Assembly (NCBI GenBank): GCA_036897525.1 | Contig: JAYMTJ010000036.1 | Coordinates: 1 to 64,000 of the forward strand | From: Pelargonium x hortorum | Taxonomy: Eukaryota > Streptophyta > Magnoliopsida > Geraniales > Geraniaceae | DNA: 64,000 nucleotides | Direction of reading: 5' to 3' | In this document: positions 12,417 through 24,352 of the stretch, one piece after another | Layout: each line of letters starts with the position of its first letter | How positions within the stretch are numbered: position 1 is the first letter of the stretch | The notes under the pieces: model-generated | Database searches by the model: none | What the model was told of the DNA's origin: nothing | The model's input: the letters and a program-made list of their open reading frames with translations, nothing else | Made by a program: the position numbers and the translations under genes

Positions 12417-13078
12417 AAGTGAAGGGTATTGCATGGGAAAGGGGGTTCATCTTCGAAGTCTTTCCCATGCAAGAGTCAGTAATTCTTGACGGAGCTGGAA
12501 CAACCTGTTCTTCCTGAATATCCTGATTCAACGCCAAAGAATTTCCTGCCGCTAACATACATATAGTACTCATCTGTACCTGGTGATAAAGAAAGCAGTC
12601 GTAACCCTGTTGATCTCTCTGAAATTTCATAAAACGGGCTTTCTAGAGATCCCCAATGACCCATCCTCGCATGAATTGCTAAGGATCCAATAAGCCCAAC
12701 ATTGATTCCCTCAGATGTATCAATTGGGCAAATACGACCATAGTGACTAGGATGGATATCTCGTATCCGAAAACTAGCAGTTCGCCCTGTTAGTCCTCCA
12801 GGACCTAAATCACTCAATTTTCGCCCATGAACTATTTGTGTCAATGGATTAGTTCGATCTAAAACTTGAGATAAGGGGTGTAAACCAAAAAAAGATTCAT
12901 AAGAGGTTGTTAATGGAGTTGAAGTTACCAAATTCTGAGGAGTCGGTATCCATTTATGCCGAATTGCTCCACATATAGTTCCTCGAACCACATTTTCTAA
13001 ACGAACCAGAGACAATCCGAATTGATCTTGTAAAAGATCCGCTACAGAACGAATGCGCTTATTTTGAAAATGATTCAA
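12417..13078 (-). pseudogene. rpoB: Plastid-derived rpoB fragment (beta subunit of plastid RNA polymerase)
   Basis: This is an internal piece of rpoB, the beta subunit of the plastid-encoded RNA polymerase, in a non-plastid setting. It covers roughly the middle quarter of a protein that is normally about 1070 residues. From 13078 downward the frame reads [20 protein letters not shown] (first codon TTG), then carries [69 protein letters not shown] and [11 protein letters not shown], all near-identical to plant rpoB as I remember it. The frame breaks near 12554-12563, where about four bases (TATG) are added after the DEYYM codons. Homology resumes in the next frame with [20 protein letters not shown], then has a small deletion and ends in a foldback at 12429-12472. 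There is no true start or stop and upstream homology ends at about 13079. It is an MTPT relic with no expected function. The identification is firm; the exact ends are approximate. Confidence 0.93.
12429..12472. repeat. Perfect 13-bp inverted repeat with inverted rpoB loop
   Basis: TTGCATGGGAAAG (12429-12441) and CTTTCCCATGCAA (12460-12472) are exact reverse complements around an 18-base loop. The rpoB fragment reads on the minus strand up to TTGCATGGGAA, but the loop word GTTCATCTTCGAAGT (12445-12459) is rpoB sense on the PLUS strand. In the plastid gene these codons (AWEQVHLRS) follow directly in one orientation. So a short segment has been inverted, and an imperfect palindrome in the parent gene appears to have been made perfect. 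Confidence 0.8.
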
Positions 13079-13799
13079 TGAGGGCTTTCGCCTTGCTTTT
13101 CAAAAGGAGAACTCAATGAAAGGGGTATTCCAATCCTCTGGAAAGCAGCACTAAGAGCTAGAAGGAAGCTGAATCTATAAGCGAGAAGAGGAGGATAGGA
13201 TCTTTAGGCTGGGCACGAAAGCTGCATTGATTTGACTTCTTTGCTTCTGCTATTGAAGCGAAAACCCCAAAGAAAACTTTCTCCATTATTATCTTTGGCG
13301 ACAAGGAACGAATGCTTTTTCATTGAACAAAAAGAATAGCCGGCCCTTTCTTTTTGCTGTTACAGAATAAGCTGCTTCTTAGATAGGATATTCCCCCCCT
13401 CACAGCGCATTCTATAAGAACTTCCTAATGCTAAGCCACACCTGAAGGGGGAAGATTTTTCTCGTTTTCTTTTTATTTTAGGCCTTAGCCCTCTAGCTTC
13501 AGGCGGGTACCTCCATACCCATACCCTGAGCACTTTACCAATCTAGAACTTTGATATCATCACATCAACTACTTCCTCCCTTGCTATACCGAGCCGTACC
13601 GTAACAAGCCATACCGTGCGGGGGTTGAGTCCTCGCTCATTGAATAAGGAGATGGTAGGCAGTTACTCCACTCCTAAAGATGTCCAAACATCCGCGGTTA
13701 GTGATGCAGCTTCTACTCTGATAACCAGCATGCGATCAGCAAACCGATAAGAGGTACTAGAATCCGAGGATGGGTGGCTCAATCAATCCTCTATTTGGC
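13079..13799. other. Island spacer between rpoB fragment and Gypsy fossil
   Basis: About 720 bases of GC-richer spacer in which I see no gene. It contains runs such as TTCCCCCCCTC and a short pyrimidine-rich stretch at about 13440-13500. A word resembling a tRNA T-loop (GGTTCGAGCCCAG, about 13803) lies just past the right edge but has no D-arm or acceptor pairing. Confidence 0.5.
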
Positions 13800-14010
13800 A
13801 AGGGTTCGAGCCCAGCTCGTGACAAGGCCTTCGGTCGAGCTGCTACGCTCCATTTCAAAGACTGATGATATGTAGAAGAGATTGCCCCAGCTTGATGAGT
13901 CTCCCCAAAAATGGATTGAAGGTTGCCTTGATATCTAGGACATGGAACTCTGTCATAAGGCTGAGTGGACTCACTTGAAGATCAAGAGTAAACTTGCCCC
14001 TTGCAGCTCT
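13800..14010 (-). mobile_element. Ty3/Gypsy LTR-retrotransposon fossil (end of protease region)
   Basis: The minus-strand reading at about 13858-14010 carries EFHVLDIKATFN and LGR, the hallmark of the C-terminal part of the Ty3/Gypsy retropepsin region in plant elements, where the family usually reads FHVLDI..TFN.LLGRPWIH. The homology seems to fade towards about 13800. Only a couple of hundred bases survive. No LTRs, reverse transcriptase, RNase H or integrase are recognisable nearby. It is a small broken fragment, of nuclear origin by inference, as is common in plant mitochondrial genomes. It looks old but not ancient, because the protein motif is still readable. It lies about 720 bases from the plastid rpoB fragment, so this island is built of imported DNA. 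Confidence 0.65.
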
Positions 14011-15060
14011 CTTCGAAAGAGAGTATGCTCTTCTTGATGCAGACGATGGAGTAAGGAGAGATTCTTTCAAGCCGAGAGTTTGGACAGTTTCAAAAGAAAG
14101 GGCACCCTCTTTAGAAGAGTTTTATCACCAAAGAGGTTTTTTCAACTATTCATTGAAAGGGGGAGCTTTACCCGCTAAAGACTTCGAACTCGAGGGGAGA
14201 CGAATGCTAAGATGAAGGCCAGTCTTTGGAATCAGACTCGGGAAGAATAGGATTTTTTCCTTGGGACTTTGCCACCCATAACATAACATAAATAGAAGAG
14301 GAAGCTTCTGCCCTTTTTCCTTCTTTTGAGTTTTGCTTAGTATGTTGTTTATATGCTTGTTCATTTAGTTGAATGGATCTTCTCATAGGTAGCTGCCTGT
14401 AATTAGCGACCTTCCTCTTTTTTACAAGCATGAGTAGGACTTCTAGTGTTGGGAAAGTCATCCTTTCCTTTCCTTGACATAAGCTCTAGTTTCTCTCTGT
14501 TATGGCATTCCCATATGCTTTCTAATTCCTATATGTTTCTAGATTTGAGGTAGTATTCTTCTAGAGAAGGAAGAAAAGCCATCAGCCCAGGGATACTCTG
14601 TAGACCGTTAGACTCGTGCTTCTGTTGGCTGTTGGGAAGTACTTCGTTTCACTTCTCAAAACATAGGAGAGAAGCCAGTGACCGTAGGAGAGCTTTTTGC
14701 CCCTTCCTTGGTTCTTGGTCTATTCCGATTGCTTCCTTCCTTCGTATTCAATTCGTATCTCGAAAATCTTTTGTGAAAAGTGACCGATCTTGGCTAACAT
14801 ACGGATACTGAACTTCGTTACGTAACGAGTGACAATGGTTCACAGCCCGAGGGCTAATTCAAGTTCCTCTTTCTGTGGAATAACCGGTGCAAGTCTTTTA
14901 TGTTACAGTAAGAGCTGTCGATAAAAGAAAAGATCTGGTCCTATCCGTTGCTGGTGTTGAAGGAAGTGAATCAGAATAAGCTGTTTTCAAATTCAAATGA
15001 AATGGGTTGCAACAACTCATAATAAAATAAAAACTTCTTTGATTCTTAAAAAATAGGTTG
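14011..15060. other. Right end of GC-richer island, no gene seen
   Basis: Spacer with open frames of 71 to 84 codons (for example 13994-14215 + and 14207-14461 -) that match nothing I know. A 12-bp palindrome lies at 14816-14827. Composition falls back to AT-rich between about 14990 and 15100. Confidence 0.5.
14816..14827. repeat. 12-bp palindrome CGTTACGTAACG
   Basis: A perfect 12-bp palindrome near the right edge of the island. A word of this length can arise by chance; no neighbouring gene suggests a regulatory role. Confidence 0.5.
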
Positions 15061-18000
15061 TTTTCGAATAAGCTCTTTGAAAGAGAACTGAATGCGCTTA
15101 GTCCCTTGGGGGATTGGTCTGCATTCAGGGGCTATTTTGAGCACTTTTGAGGAAAACTTATAAGTGTACTAATCTAATAATACCTACTCGATTTGAACTC
15201 ATGGCTTTCAGAGTACAAAAAAGATTCTAATCTTGTGTGTAGCTAAGCGACGGGTCAACTTCACGATAAAGTAAGGGAGATTTTTTTTCAAGTCTTAATA
15301 TAGCGTTCACTACTCTGAGTTTCTGGGATTTATTAGAATTCTAATTAGTACTTTTTTTTATTTGGTTAGGTATCTCTATATTCGAATATGACAGACAGCC
15401 TTTTGAGACCGCGACTAAGTCAAAATGATTTCTAGTTGTTTAGTTATGTATTTTCCGCATCTTTTTCATCTCAGTGTACACCTATCTCTTCACTTCCTGT
15501 TTGGGTTTTTAATATAGTTTGTTCAAAATTGCTTATTCTAACAAGAGGTTTCTATTATACTCGAGGGCCATGTATATACGATAATCCAGTCAATTTAGAG
15601 GACCCTCTTAATTTATCAAACGCAAACCTGGAAAATAATATACTAATATGTAACGTAGCACTCCGCAGTTAGTCATTTATAACTACGAAATTCAAAGCTA
15701 GAATCTGGCTTTTACGAGAAGGGTTTTCAGTACTAACCTGTACTAACCCGCTGTTCTTTATACTTACTAAGCCCATAATGCAAAGACTTACTAATAAATC
15801 TTTACACAAGAATGTGGAAAAACAAGGCAAATGCAGTTTGGATTTATCTTGTTGATGTTCGTTCCTGTATTAACATTCCGGTTAAAGATGTTAAGAAATT
15901 AAGAAGACTCTAATATTCTCAAGAAAGGTATAATAGTCCTTAATAAGAAGGCTTACTTTTCATTTAAGAAAGGTATACAGATACAGAAGAGTTAGGCTAC
16001 AAAGGTTAATTAAGAAGAAAGTCCTATGGGATTAGAACCTATGTCTTCCTGTGTTACTGAAGAGTGGTTCTTTACTTCCCGACTTACTTAAATCATTCCC
16101 TAATCTAGACCGGGAAGAGAGGCTTAAATTAGACTTAAGCTGTAATTATCTTCTAAAGTAAGGAGTAGTTTGGTAAGTGTTGCTTAATTGCCTTGTCTTA
16201 CTCTTTTTCTTCTTGCTTGGGCTAGTTGTCTTGTTGTTTTTACTCAGTGTAATTTGAAGGTTTTTAAAGAAGTAGCTTTATAACTGTCTTATTTAATTCT
16301 CTTATTTTCATTCCAATCTCAAGAGAAGACTCATGCTAAAGCAGCAGCTGTACTAATTTGTATATTCTTACCAGAATCGAGTTTTCTTTTATATGGGCTC
16401 CTTATATCCTCAGTCAAGTATTGTCTAGTCTAAAAAGTTGATCAATCTAATTGTCTCTTGTAGGATCTTATAGCCTAAAGGCAAACAAGGGTGAGCAAAA
16501 CCTTACGCTGTTCCTTTTCCCGGATGATTTATTCAAAGCGTTGACTCTAGATCTCGCTGAAGAAGTCTTTGAGTCCCATAGTATATTAAAAGTGAATCTC
16601 GGAAATACATTTAACCAGGTTCTGTCACTAAACTAAAAATGGGGCAGTCCTGCAGCCACTATTTCTCGATTTATTAATCTATCAGCTGTAATCTAAGGAA
16701 ACTTCTATAACAGTATAGCTAAGCCGACTTCCTCGACTTTTGGATAGCAATAAAGTATCTAGATGGGGATCTCTAAAGGGATCCTAGATACGCAAAAGAC
16801 CTCGGAATAATTGTAGGGATATCTGTTATTTTAGCTCTATACTCGGCAATGTTTTATTAACAAGGTAGGGAAAACTCGAATGGTGAAGCCCACCTTTTGA
16901 ATAAGGTATTTATGTTATTCAAGGTATCCAACAAACAAGGTACAAGTATTCCAAAAAACTAGAATTTCGATATCTCCTTATTGCTACTGAGCCTAGTGTA
17001 ACCTGTAAACTCAAGAATAAGTCTTTTTCACAACTATATAGCTTTTAGAATAGGGTTGCCCAACAAATTCCGCGGTTTCTGCAAGCAAAGAAGTAAACCT
17101 TTAATATTTCTTTAAAACGGAGCTTACTTATCTATAGACATGAATATCCTAAAAGTCAATGTATACTATACTAACTTAGTCTATAAATTTGAGTAGGATA
17201 CACGGGGGTCAAAAAATGATTATTTAGTAATCTAGGGAATATCTAGTGATTACGTTAAAAAACAGAATCTATAGCAATGCGTTTTTGGGGATTTTAAAAG
17301 GGGCTTTTCTTTATTTCTTTATACTTACTAAAACTAAGGAGCAAGGATATGGAATTAGAGACCGAAACTATATGAATGAAAAGGAAGCCGTTGGGTTTGT
17401 ACTCTTATTAAGAGGCCCAAGAAATTCGTTTAAAAGTTAGTGCAAATTTACACTATGTTAGGAATCCCCTCTAAAAAAAGCAAAAGCTTAACTTCATTTG
17501 TTAATAGTTTCGTTCAAATTTGATATACGAGTAAGGAAGATTTATCAATTTGTGGCATAGTATGTTTGAGTAATAGGCTTTTTCTTTGAGTTCTTTCCTC
17601 ATCTTATAAAGAACGATGATTCAATTATATGAGATTCCAGTACTTATCTAACAGTATTTTGTTTCTTTAAAAAGGGGCTTTATTCTAGTCATTAGGAATT
17701 GGGAGTGATTAACCCCTCTTCTTTCTTAATAGCTGGTTGTTTGTTTTTAGGTTCCCCCGGTCCGGGTGTCTTTTACTTATTTGTTAACCCTCTCCGTGTC
17801 TTTAGTAGCCCTTTAACCACGGCAAAACAGTTCTTAGTACAATACGTAAACTGAAGTGCACTATCCGGAGGTAAAAAGTTACACAAAAAAAGTGCAAACA
17901 ATCTATTCTATTACCAATGTCAAACTCAGGACCTAAGGCAAGAAATTTCCGTTTCATTCGAGAATTTAAAAAGTCGCCCAAGTAAAGGCAAGTAGCTTAT

Positions 18001-19150
18001 ATTATTAAAGCTCTATGCGGATGCTCTATTAGTATTTATCCGGAATTCTCGGGAGTCATAAGGACTCTTTCAATCTACGGAAATCTTTAAGCTTCTGACT
18101 CTATAATTTCGTTCCTATATAGATTATCTGCTATGGATCTCTTACAAAAAACAAGATGAAGTCAAAATACTACTATAATTCATGGACTCATTACTTTCTT
18201 AGAAAACTCTTACCCTTTTTGCGGCGGTATCCTTACTCCGGTTACATTTGGCGAATCCACAAAAACCTACGTATAGGGACTAACCCAGCATCGCTCCAGT
18301 GTAGCCAAAGAATTAATATTAAATAAAACTGAAAAATATGCCTATACTGTGACTCTTACAACCAGCTTCACTTTATAACCTATCTTTTCCATCAGGAAGT
18401 TAGCCCAATCCTATAAAGAGAACATAAGTACCAAATTGAAAAGACTTAATAAAAAGCTATTTCTAGTACTTGCTTTAGACAAAATAGATAGTTTTCCAAA
18501 AGATAGGAAAAAAAGACCTAGGAATTGGCATAAAACAAGTAACTAACTTACAAACAATACTAAGGAGGGCTTGCTTGTTCACTTCTTGTAACCCCAACAT
18601 CAAGAATACGTTGTTTTTTAGGATTTTATCAATTATAGATAGTATCTCGTAAGGTAAGAGTTTCCATTTACACTTTGCAACTAGTTAGCTATGGATTAAG
18701 TACCTTTAGATTTTTAGATCTAAAAAGAGATTCATATACAGAGAGTTAACTAAAGTTTTAACAAGCAAGTACACTGGTATAAAGAAGGAGTTTCTAAGAG
18801 TATATTCTGTCAGACAAATCTCACAAACTGTTTGGTTATATCTCAGACGGGTAACTTACATTATACGGAAATTTTCACGTTTCCAAGCCTTCTGTATTCT
18901 GTAATACTGATTTGCCTAGCAAGGACTCCCTTTATAGCATCAAAAATGAACACTAAGCTAAGGCTTTTAAAGCTTAGTTTTGGGATATTGTTTCTCTTTT
19001 AACTAGTCTTTCCTTTCTTAGATGGGTTTTAACTTGGAATATAGGATAAAATAACACTTTACTTTACTTTATTCTATCTAATTTAAGAGTAATATAAATA
19101 CAAATAGCAACACTAACTAAATCAAATAAACTAAATCATGACAGAAAAAA
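15061..19150. other. AT-rich gene-free spacer
   Basis: No gene recognised. Open frames of 61 to 78 codons (15436-15672, 16451-16636, 17246-17440, all plus) are of chance length for this composition and resemble no protein family. A T-loop-like word on the minus strand near 16026-16042 has no D-arm and was not called. Confidence 0.6.
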
Positions 19151-19870
19151 ACCTTATCTCGTTTAAAACTCCTATAGATCGAAGTCTCGCTCTCTAGCTC
19201 TTAATCCTTCCGTTGCTAAAGGGATTTTCTTGTAACTGTCGCTAAACTCTAAGGAAGTGAAAGCTGTTTCTCTCGTTGCTGATGGAACCCAGGTTTTTTT
19301 GTATTCTTGTCTTTGAGAGGTCCTAAGCCTGCAAATGAATTAAATACAGAATATCTCTCTCTAATGGGTCTCATTCGTGAGGGTCGTGCCTTAAGTAGTC
19401 AATACTTTTTAAATAGGAATGACCCCTTATATAATAAAGAATGAATTGAGAGCACTAAAGGTTTAATTAATAGCTTATATAGGAGAATCTAGGGCAATGA
19501 AGTTACTTTATTGTCTTGTCTGTTGATGGTCAAAGCTCTTATTGACTAAGACTAAGAAGGTATGCTTACTGAGTCCCACTCGAATCCTCCGTATCTTCTC
19601 AATCCCGGTCATATGGTTGTATTGTTGAGAGTTCTTAACAGATTCCCTTTGCAAAGCAAGTTCCTTATAACCAAGCTAAGAATCTCTTGGAAGCCGGTAA
19701 CTCTCTTGCCAAGGAAGCTTGTTCTAACTAGAAATCCAAAATTTTAATAACCAATCTAAGAATCAGGACTCTAATTCCAAGCCAAGGTCCATTTGAGTCA
19801 GTTTCGGAAGCTAGGAATTGAGTTGGTTTTAGAGTACAGTCCTAGTAATTACGGATAGTGAATCTTTTTG
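19151..19870. other. Small intermediate-GC patch with direct repeat
   Basis: This stretch is moderately richer in GC than its flanks and shares wording with the 22-25 kb island, for example GTTGATGG and GTTGCTGATGG words. It contains an 18-base direct repeat with one mismatch, listed separately. No gene is recognised; the 61-codon frame at 19562-19747 is chance-sized. Confidence 0.4.
19667..19764. repeat. Pair of 18-base direct repeats
   Basis: ATAACCAAGCTAAGAATC (19667-19684) and ATAACCAATCTAAGAATC (19747-19764) differ at one base and lie 80 bases apart. The sequence between them is not obviously a longer tandem copy. Confidence 0.5.
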
Positions 19871-22230
19871 TAGCAAGGCGCATTCATTCAAAAGATCAAA
19901 CAGACCAGATTATGACAAACAACTATAGGTTCAAATCGATAAGTGTTAGGTTTTTCTTAGTGTTATTGCAAGATCTGAGTTGCTTAATTAGAGTCAAAAA
20001 GAATCTCTAAATAAATGAGCTTGCATGCAAAAAGGATAAAATCTTGTCTTGTATACTTGTATAATATTAAAGAAAGAGTCCGCAAATTTGTACATTAAAT
20101 AATAGGATTTATAGAATTTCTAGCAGTATATCAATTATTAGTGTATGAGTTTGAATGGCTTTATTTGAATATTACACAGGAATGTCGTCGGTTCATAGTC
20201 AATTTCTAAATCAAGATCTGGGGTTCGTTGAAGCAAAATGAGAAGGAACAATTATGACAAGCTATTTATATACTCGCGACCTAGGCGGAAGTTACAGCTA
20301 GAATTTCCTAATTTGAATTTGATAAAAAAACTGACTTATATAAATAAATAACCCGTGAACATGAAGTACTTGAAAAAAGTGTTTTATAGGATTATTTTAA
20401 GTACCAAATTTCGTATGGAAAAAATACAATCCCCGCAGTTTTGTTATAATAGACAAAACACTCCCACAGCGGTCTTTCATAAGCGAAGTACGTGTAGCTA
20501 ATTTTTATAATATAAATATAAAGAAGAACTGGATAATAACCTACAAAATATCCCCCATGAAGCTTAATTTAAGTAGTAAGTATTTAGTTATAAAAGTAAT
20601 TAAAATTCTATTTTAATTTTAAGAGTTTAGATACATTAATTTGTTAAATCCTAGAAGTGAAAACCTAGAGACTTTTCTAGTATACAAAAAAAAATGTAAT
20701 AATTATGGGATCGATCCTAGAGTCTAAAGTAAGGAAATCTCATGGTTTTTTATGGGTTAAATAACTAACAGCTTACTTTTTTATTTAGGTATGTATCTGA
20801 ACTGGCAATGAAGAATTTAGAATAGGTATTCTTGTTTTAACGTAGATTCGCCTTTTTCGTTCTTTATCTTTTGTAATTATGGTTTCCATTTCCAGTTCCT
20901 TCATAAGGCTGCAAAGGGTCTTACAAAGAAAGGAGATGTGTTTCCCTGTTCTACTTGCTTTTCTGTATTCCAGGTTTTCGGAATTGGGGCTAGAGTTAGC
21001 AAGTAATTCTTGTTTTTAGTTTACTGAGGCCAGAGAACCTCTGTGCTATACTTTTCTTAGCTACACCGGAATACAATTAACAGCGCCGGCACAGAAAGAG
21101 TTAGAGCTTCCATCAGCACCAATTGAATCTATATTCTGTTATTAGACTTTATTTGCTATAGAGTGAGTGGATTCTTAGGTCTGTTAGGGAATTCAGAGAG
21201 TTAGTTCCTTTACATTATAACAATTCATTCTTTAACTCCTTTACCTGCTATAACATGAGATTGATCCTTATTAGAGTTAAAGGGGTCCTTTTTGTATGCC
21301 ATTCATTCCTTTTGGTTCTTTGAAAGGATTAGGATTCCGGTAACTTAAACTTAAATCAACACGGGAAATCCTGTTTTCTGATAAATGAATCTCTAATACT
21401 TAAGTATAATAGAATAGGAAGACTTTCATTTTTTAGTATTAAAAGAACGTTTTTACACAAGATTCTATTACCAATTGAATTGTACTCAGGCCCGGCGCTT
21501 TATAAACTTGGTGAAAGTCAAGAGCTCGAATCCCGTATTCTTACGAAGCACTAAGTATTATAGTTCAATGGGGTTCTAGTAGTTAAGAATCACTTGGAGA
21601 AAGTAAATTGTTAGTTGCCCTTGACTAAATCTGAAAAAAATGGGACTGTTAACTAATTAGAGACTCCGGTTAGACCTCGTTAACAAGATTTACTTGTTAG
21701 TTACTCCTACTCCGCATCCCAATAGCTTTCTCTGTATCTTAGATGAGGATAGCTTCTTTCTTATGCTTAACTGACCCCTCTTTGGCTAGTATAGACCAAA
21801 TGAATAAAGTACACTAGAACAGATTTATAGTAAAGAGAATACTAATTCTAAAACTTAGGCCCCAGTATTTTATACTAAAGTTAGGCCTGTCTACGACAAG
21901 AGTCCGAGATTAGAACCTTCGACATACTTGTCAAGCAATCTCTGTTTTAGCTCCTTGTTCAGCAGCCCACACTATAATTGAATACACCCCAACGGGAGAT
22001 TCCAAAATTTCTAGCGTTTCTATCTAAGCGATTTCGCCTTTGAAAAACTTTTAGGTAGGTATTAAACGAAAATGAAGTAGTAAATCCTTGATTCTAGTGT
22101 CTTTTATAGCCGCTGAGGCCTTCTAAACTAACTCTAAACTTTTTTTAGCCCTGCGCTATACGGTTTTTTTAATCTATTCCTTTTTATTTGTACTACTTAC
22201 TAGGTTCCTAGAAATAGACTTATGTGTCCT
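19871..22230. other. AT-rich gene-free spacer
   Basis: No gene seen. A T-loop-like word AGCTCGAATCCCG lies at about 21513-21525 (plus) without a convincing D-arm or acceptor, and a weak minus-strand tRNA-like reading lies around 21900-21965. Neither is strong enough to call. Confidence 0.55.
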
Positions 22231-22293
22231 CTTCAAATAAAAACAGAAGATTCCCATTGGACGAAGCCTTGATCTTGTAAGTCGGGTTGGTTG

Positions 22294-22312
22294 CAGTTGT
22301 TGACTGTGACAG
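22294..22312 (+). repeat. Diverged short repeat, copy 1
   Basis: CAGTTGTTGACTGTGACAG matches 23631-23649 (CAGTTGTTGACAGTGAAAG) at 17 of 19 bases. Both sit in the second GC-richer island. Confidence 0.5.
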
Positions 22313-23400
22313 TATTGACAGTCGAAAGCCAACTGCCTGTGAAAGCAATCCCTTAGTAAGATTGACCTTTCAATGACTCTATTTATTAAGATCTTCTGTT
22401 GGTGATGGTATAGCGTTAGTTCTTTCTTCCTGAAATGGCTTTTGATGAAAAACTTGCAAACTTTCAAACCTCATAGATAGTCCATTTTAGCTTTGAGGAG
22501 ATTGTATTCTATTTGGCGCGTGCTTTACCAATTGAAAGTGACCGAAAAAGGGACCACATTGAATTGAACCTCTAGAATGCTTGGTTTAGAATCAGAATTG
22601 AGTAAAGTAGGCACTTCTTCGAGGATATACTATACCAAATCGGCCCTTGCCCTCACTCGGACTTGGCTTTAAAGTTACCTATAGTGTCATTACACTTCTG
22701 ATCGCGGGAAGTGAACCGGTTTTCTTTCCTGTTTCGGGTTTGGGTAGTTATAGCCGCCCAGAGTCGCAAGATTTTGTTGGGGAGCAGGTGGTCAGTTTGC
22801 TTACAGATGAATGGGTCCGAGGCCAAAACTCAGAAGCCCTTGATTCTGCTCTTTTCTGACCTTCGCTTTAGGTCCTGCCCTTCTTCCTTGGACACCCAAA
22901 AGCTTAGACTTGTTCACTGTTCGGACAGGGCTTTGCTTCGGAACTTCTATCTTCTGCTCAATTGTGGGGTATCCCCGCTAGAAGTCCGTAGACTGAACAT
23001 CTCAGTCATTTGTTTCCCACCAGCATCCCAAACCCCATTTTCTTATCCAAAGATATGATGATTGGTTTTTAAGGGCTCGGCTTCCTTACGTGAAGCTTTT
23101 ACCTCATACGACTCCTCTCAGTTTCTTTTATAAACTTCTTGTACAAAAGCTCAAATTCGAACCTACAACATTCCCTTTCAATTACTACCGTTTTAACGGA
23201 TAACTAATCGAGTGTTTTAAAGTTAGCATGAGCGGGGTAAGCAGCGGATAAGCGGTTACTTTCTTTCACCAGCTAAAGAAAGATTGATTCTACTAAGTGA
23301 TTCTGTTCTTTCGTTGACTTGAATGTCTTTATCAAATTGATAAGGGGTCATGCATTATCTTACTGGCATTGCAAGAGAATTCTCATTAGCTCTTACTTTC

Positions 23401-23417
23401 GAGGGCTCCGCGCCTCT
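23401..23417 (+). repeat. GC-rich mini-repeat GAGGGCTcCGCGCCTCT
   Basis: One of three copies of a 15-17 base GC-rich word in AT-rich to mixed DNA; the others are at 23909-23923 and 27801-27816. The ends GAGG/CCTC can pair around a GC(N)3-4GC core, so each could fold into a tiny hairpin. No gene lies next to any copy. Confidence 0.5.
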
Positions 23418-23630
23418 ACTCTATTTTCTAGCGCAACTCCAAAAGTGTTGATGGTAATAAAAAGGAAGAAGAACACCTCTTATTATGTAAAGCTAGGAAT
23501 TCCAAAACTAGAAAACGGGAAAAGCAGGCTTTCGGCTCCCAGCTTTGAGAGAGTTAGAATTGGAGCGCTAGAAAGACCTCTTTTTGAGAGCTATACCTTG
23601 TTTATTCTTAGGACTTCGTAGCTTGCAATA

Positions 23631-23649
23631 CAGTTGTTGACAGTGAAAG
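23631..23649 (+). repeat. Diverged short repeat, copy 2
   Basis: CAGTTGTTGACAGTGAAAG is the second copy of the word at 22294-22312, with two mismatches. Confidence 0.5.
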
Positions 23650-23908
23650 TGGTGTATTCTTCGATGGGACCTAGGAATGCAAGCCAAGCTGTTAATGAAG
23701 GTTAGCAATGAGGGAACTGTCTTTGTTGACTGGTGAAAGGGTACTGTTTGTGCCACAGTCGTCCAATTGGACACAAACAAAGACTGATCGGTTTAACGTT
23801 GGATTAAGAGATGTCATTTGTTTCTTGAAGTGCTGATGGTACCTAGTGTTGCTTGGTCTTAATGACCTTGTTTCTCTTCTTGCTTGAGAGTCCTACTATC
23901 ATTTACCT

Positions 23909-23923
23909 GAGGGCTTCGCGCCT
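23909..23923 (+). repeat. GC-rich mini-repeat GAGGGCTTCGCGCCT
   Basis: Second copy of the GC-rich word also found at 23401-23417 (one base different) and 27801-27816. Confidence 0.5.
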
Positions 23924-24352
23924 TAACTTAATTGCTTGTCTTTATACAGAATAACATAAACATCAAAGATGTTTTCCTTTGTATTAGTTCTAGCGAGCCT
24001 AACAACCTGAAACCCACTCCTTATAACTCTCTAAGGAACATACATGACAGATAGTGCCCACTCGTCATCCACTTGTCAGCAGTCATCCGAACCCTATCAT
24101 TACCGGTTGTTGCTATTTCAACTGCTAAAGGAAGACTGAAACGGAGACTCTAACTCTATTTTGCTCTAACCAAACTGCTCTTTCGCTACCATGTCCTTAT
24201 AAGTCAATATCAAGCCCTGTCTCATCAGTAGCTGACAGTAGCAACCTGTAGGACTAAGAGCTAACCCTGCAAGTCTGGGCCGTCGTAGTCTGGTATAGAG
24301 AAGGAGAGTGCCATGGAAAGTAGTCCTAGTCAGCTAGGTAACAACTGTTGAA

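Noticed and set aside
13590-13622. GAGCCGTACCGTAACAAGCC, considered as a group II intron domain V
   Set aside because: The pairing and the GNRA loop of domain V are not present.
21900-21965. Minus-strand tRNA-like reading with GAAGGTTCTAATCTCGG
   Set aside because: The T-loop deviates from consensus and the arms do not pair.
22711-23058. 115-codon open frame in the second island
   Set aside because: Length is only slightly above chance, the protein has no known motif, and another frame overlaps it.
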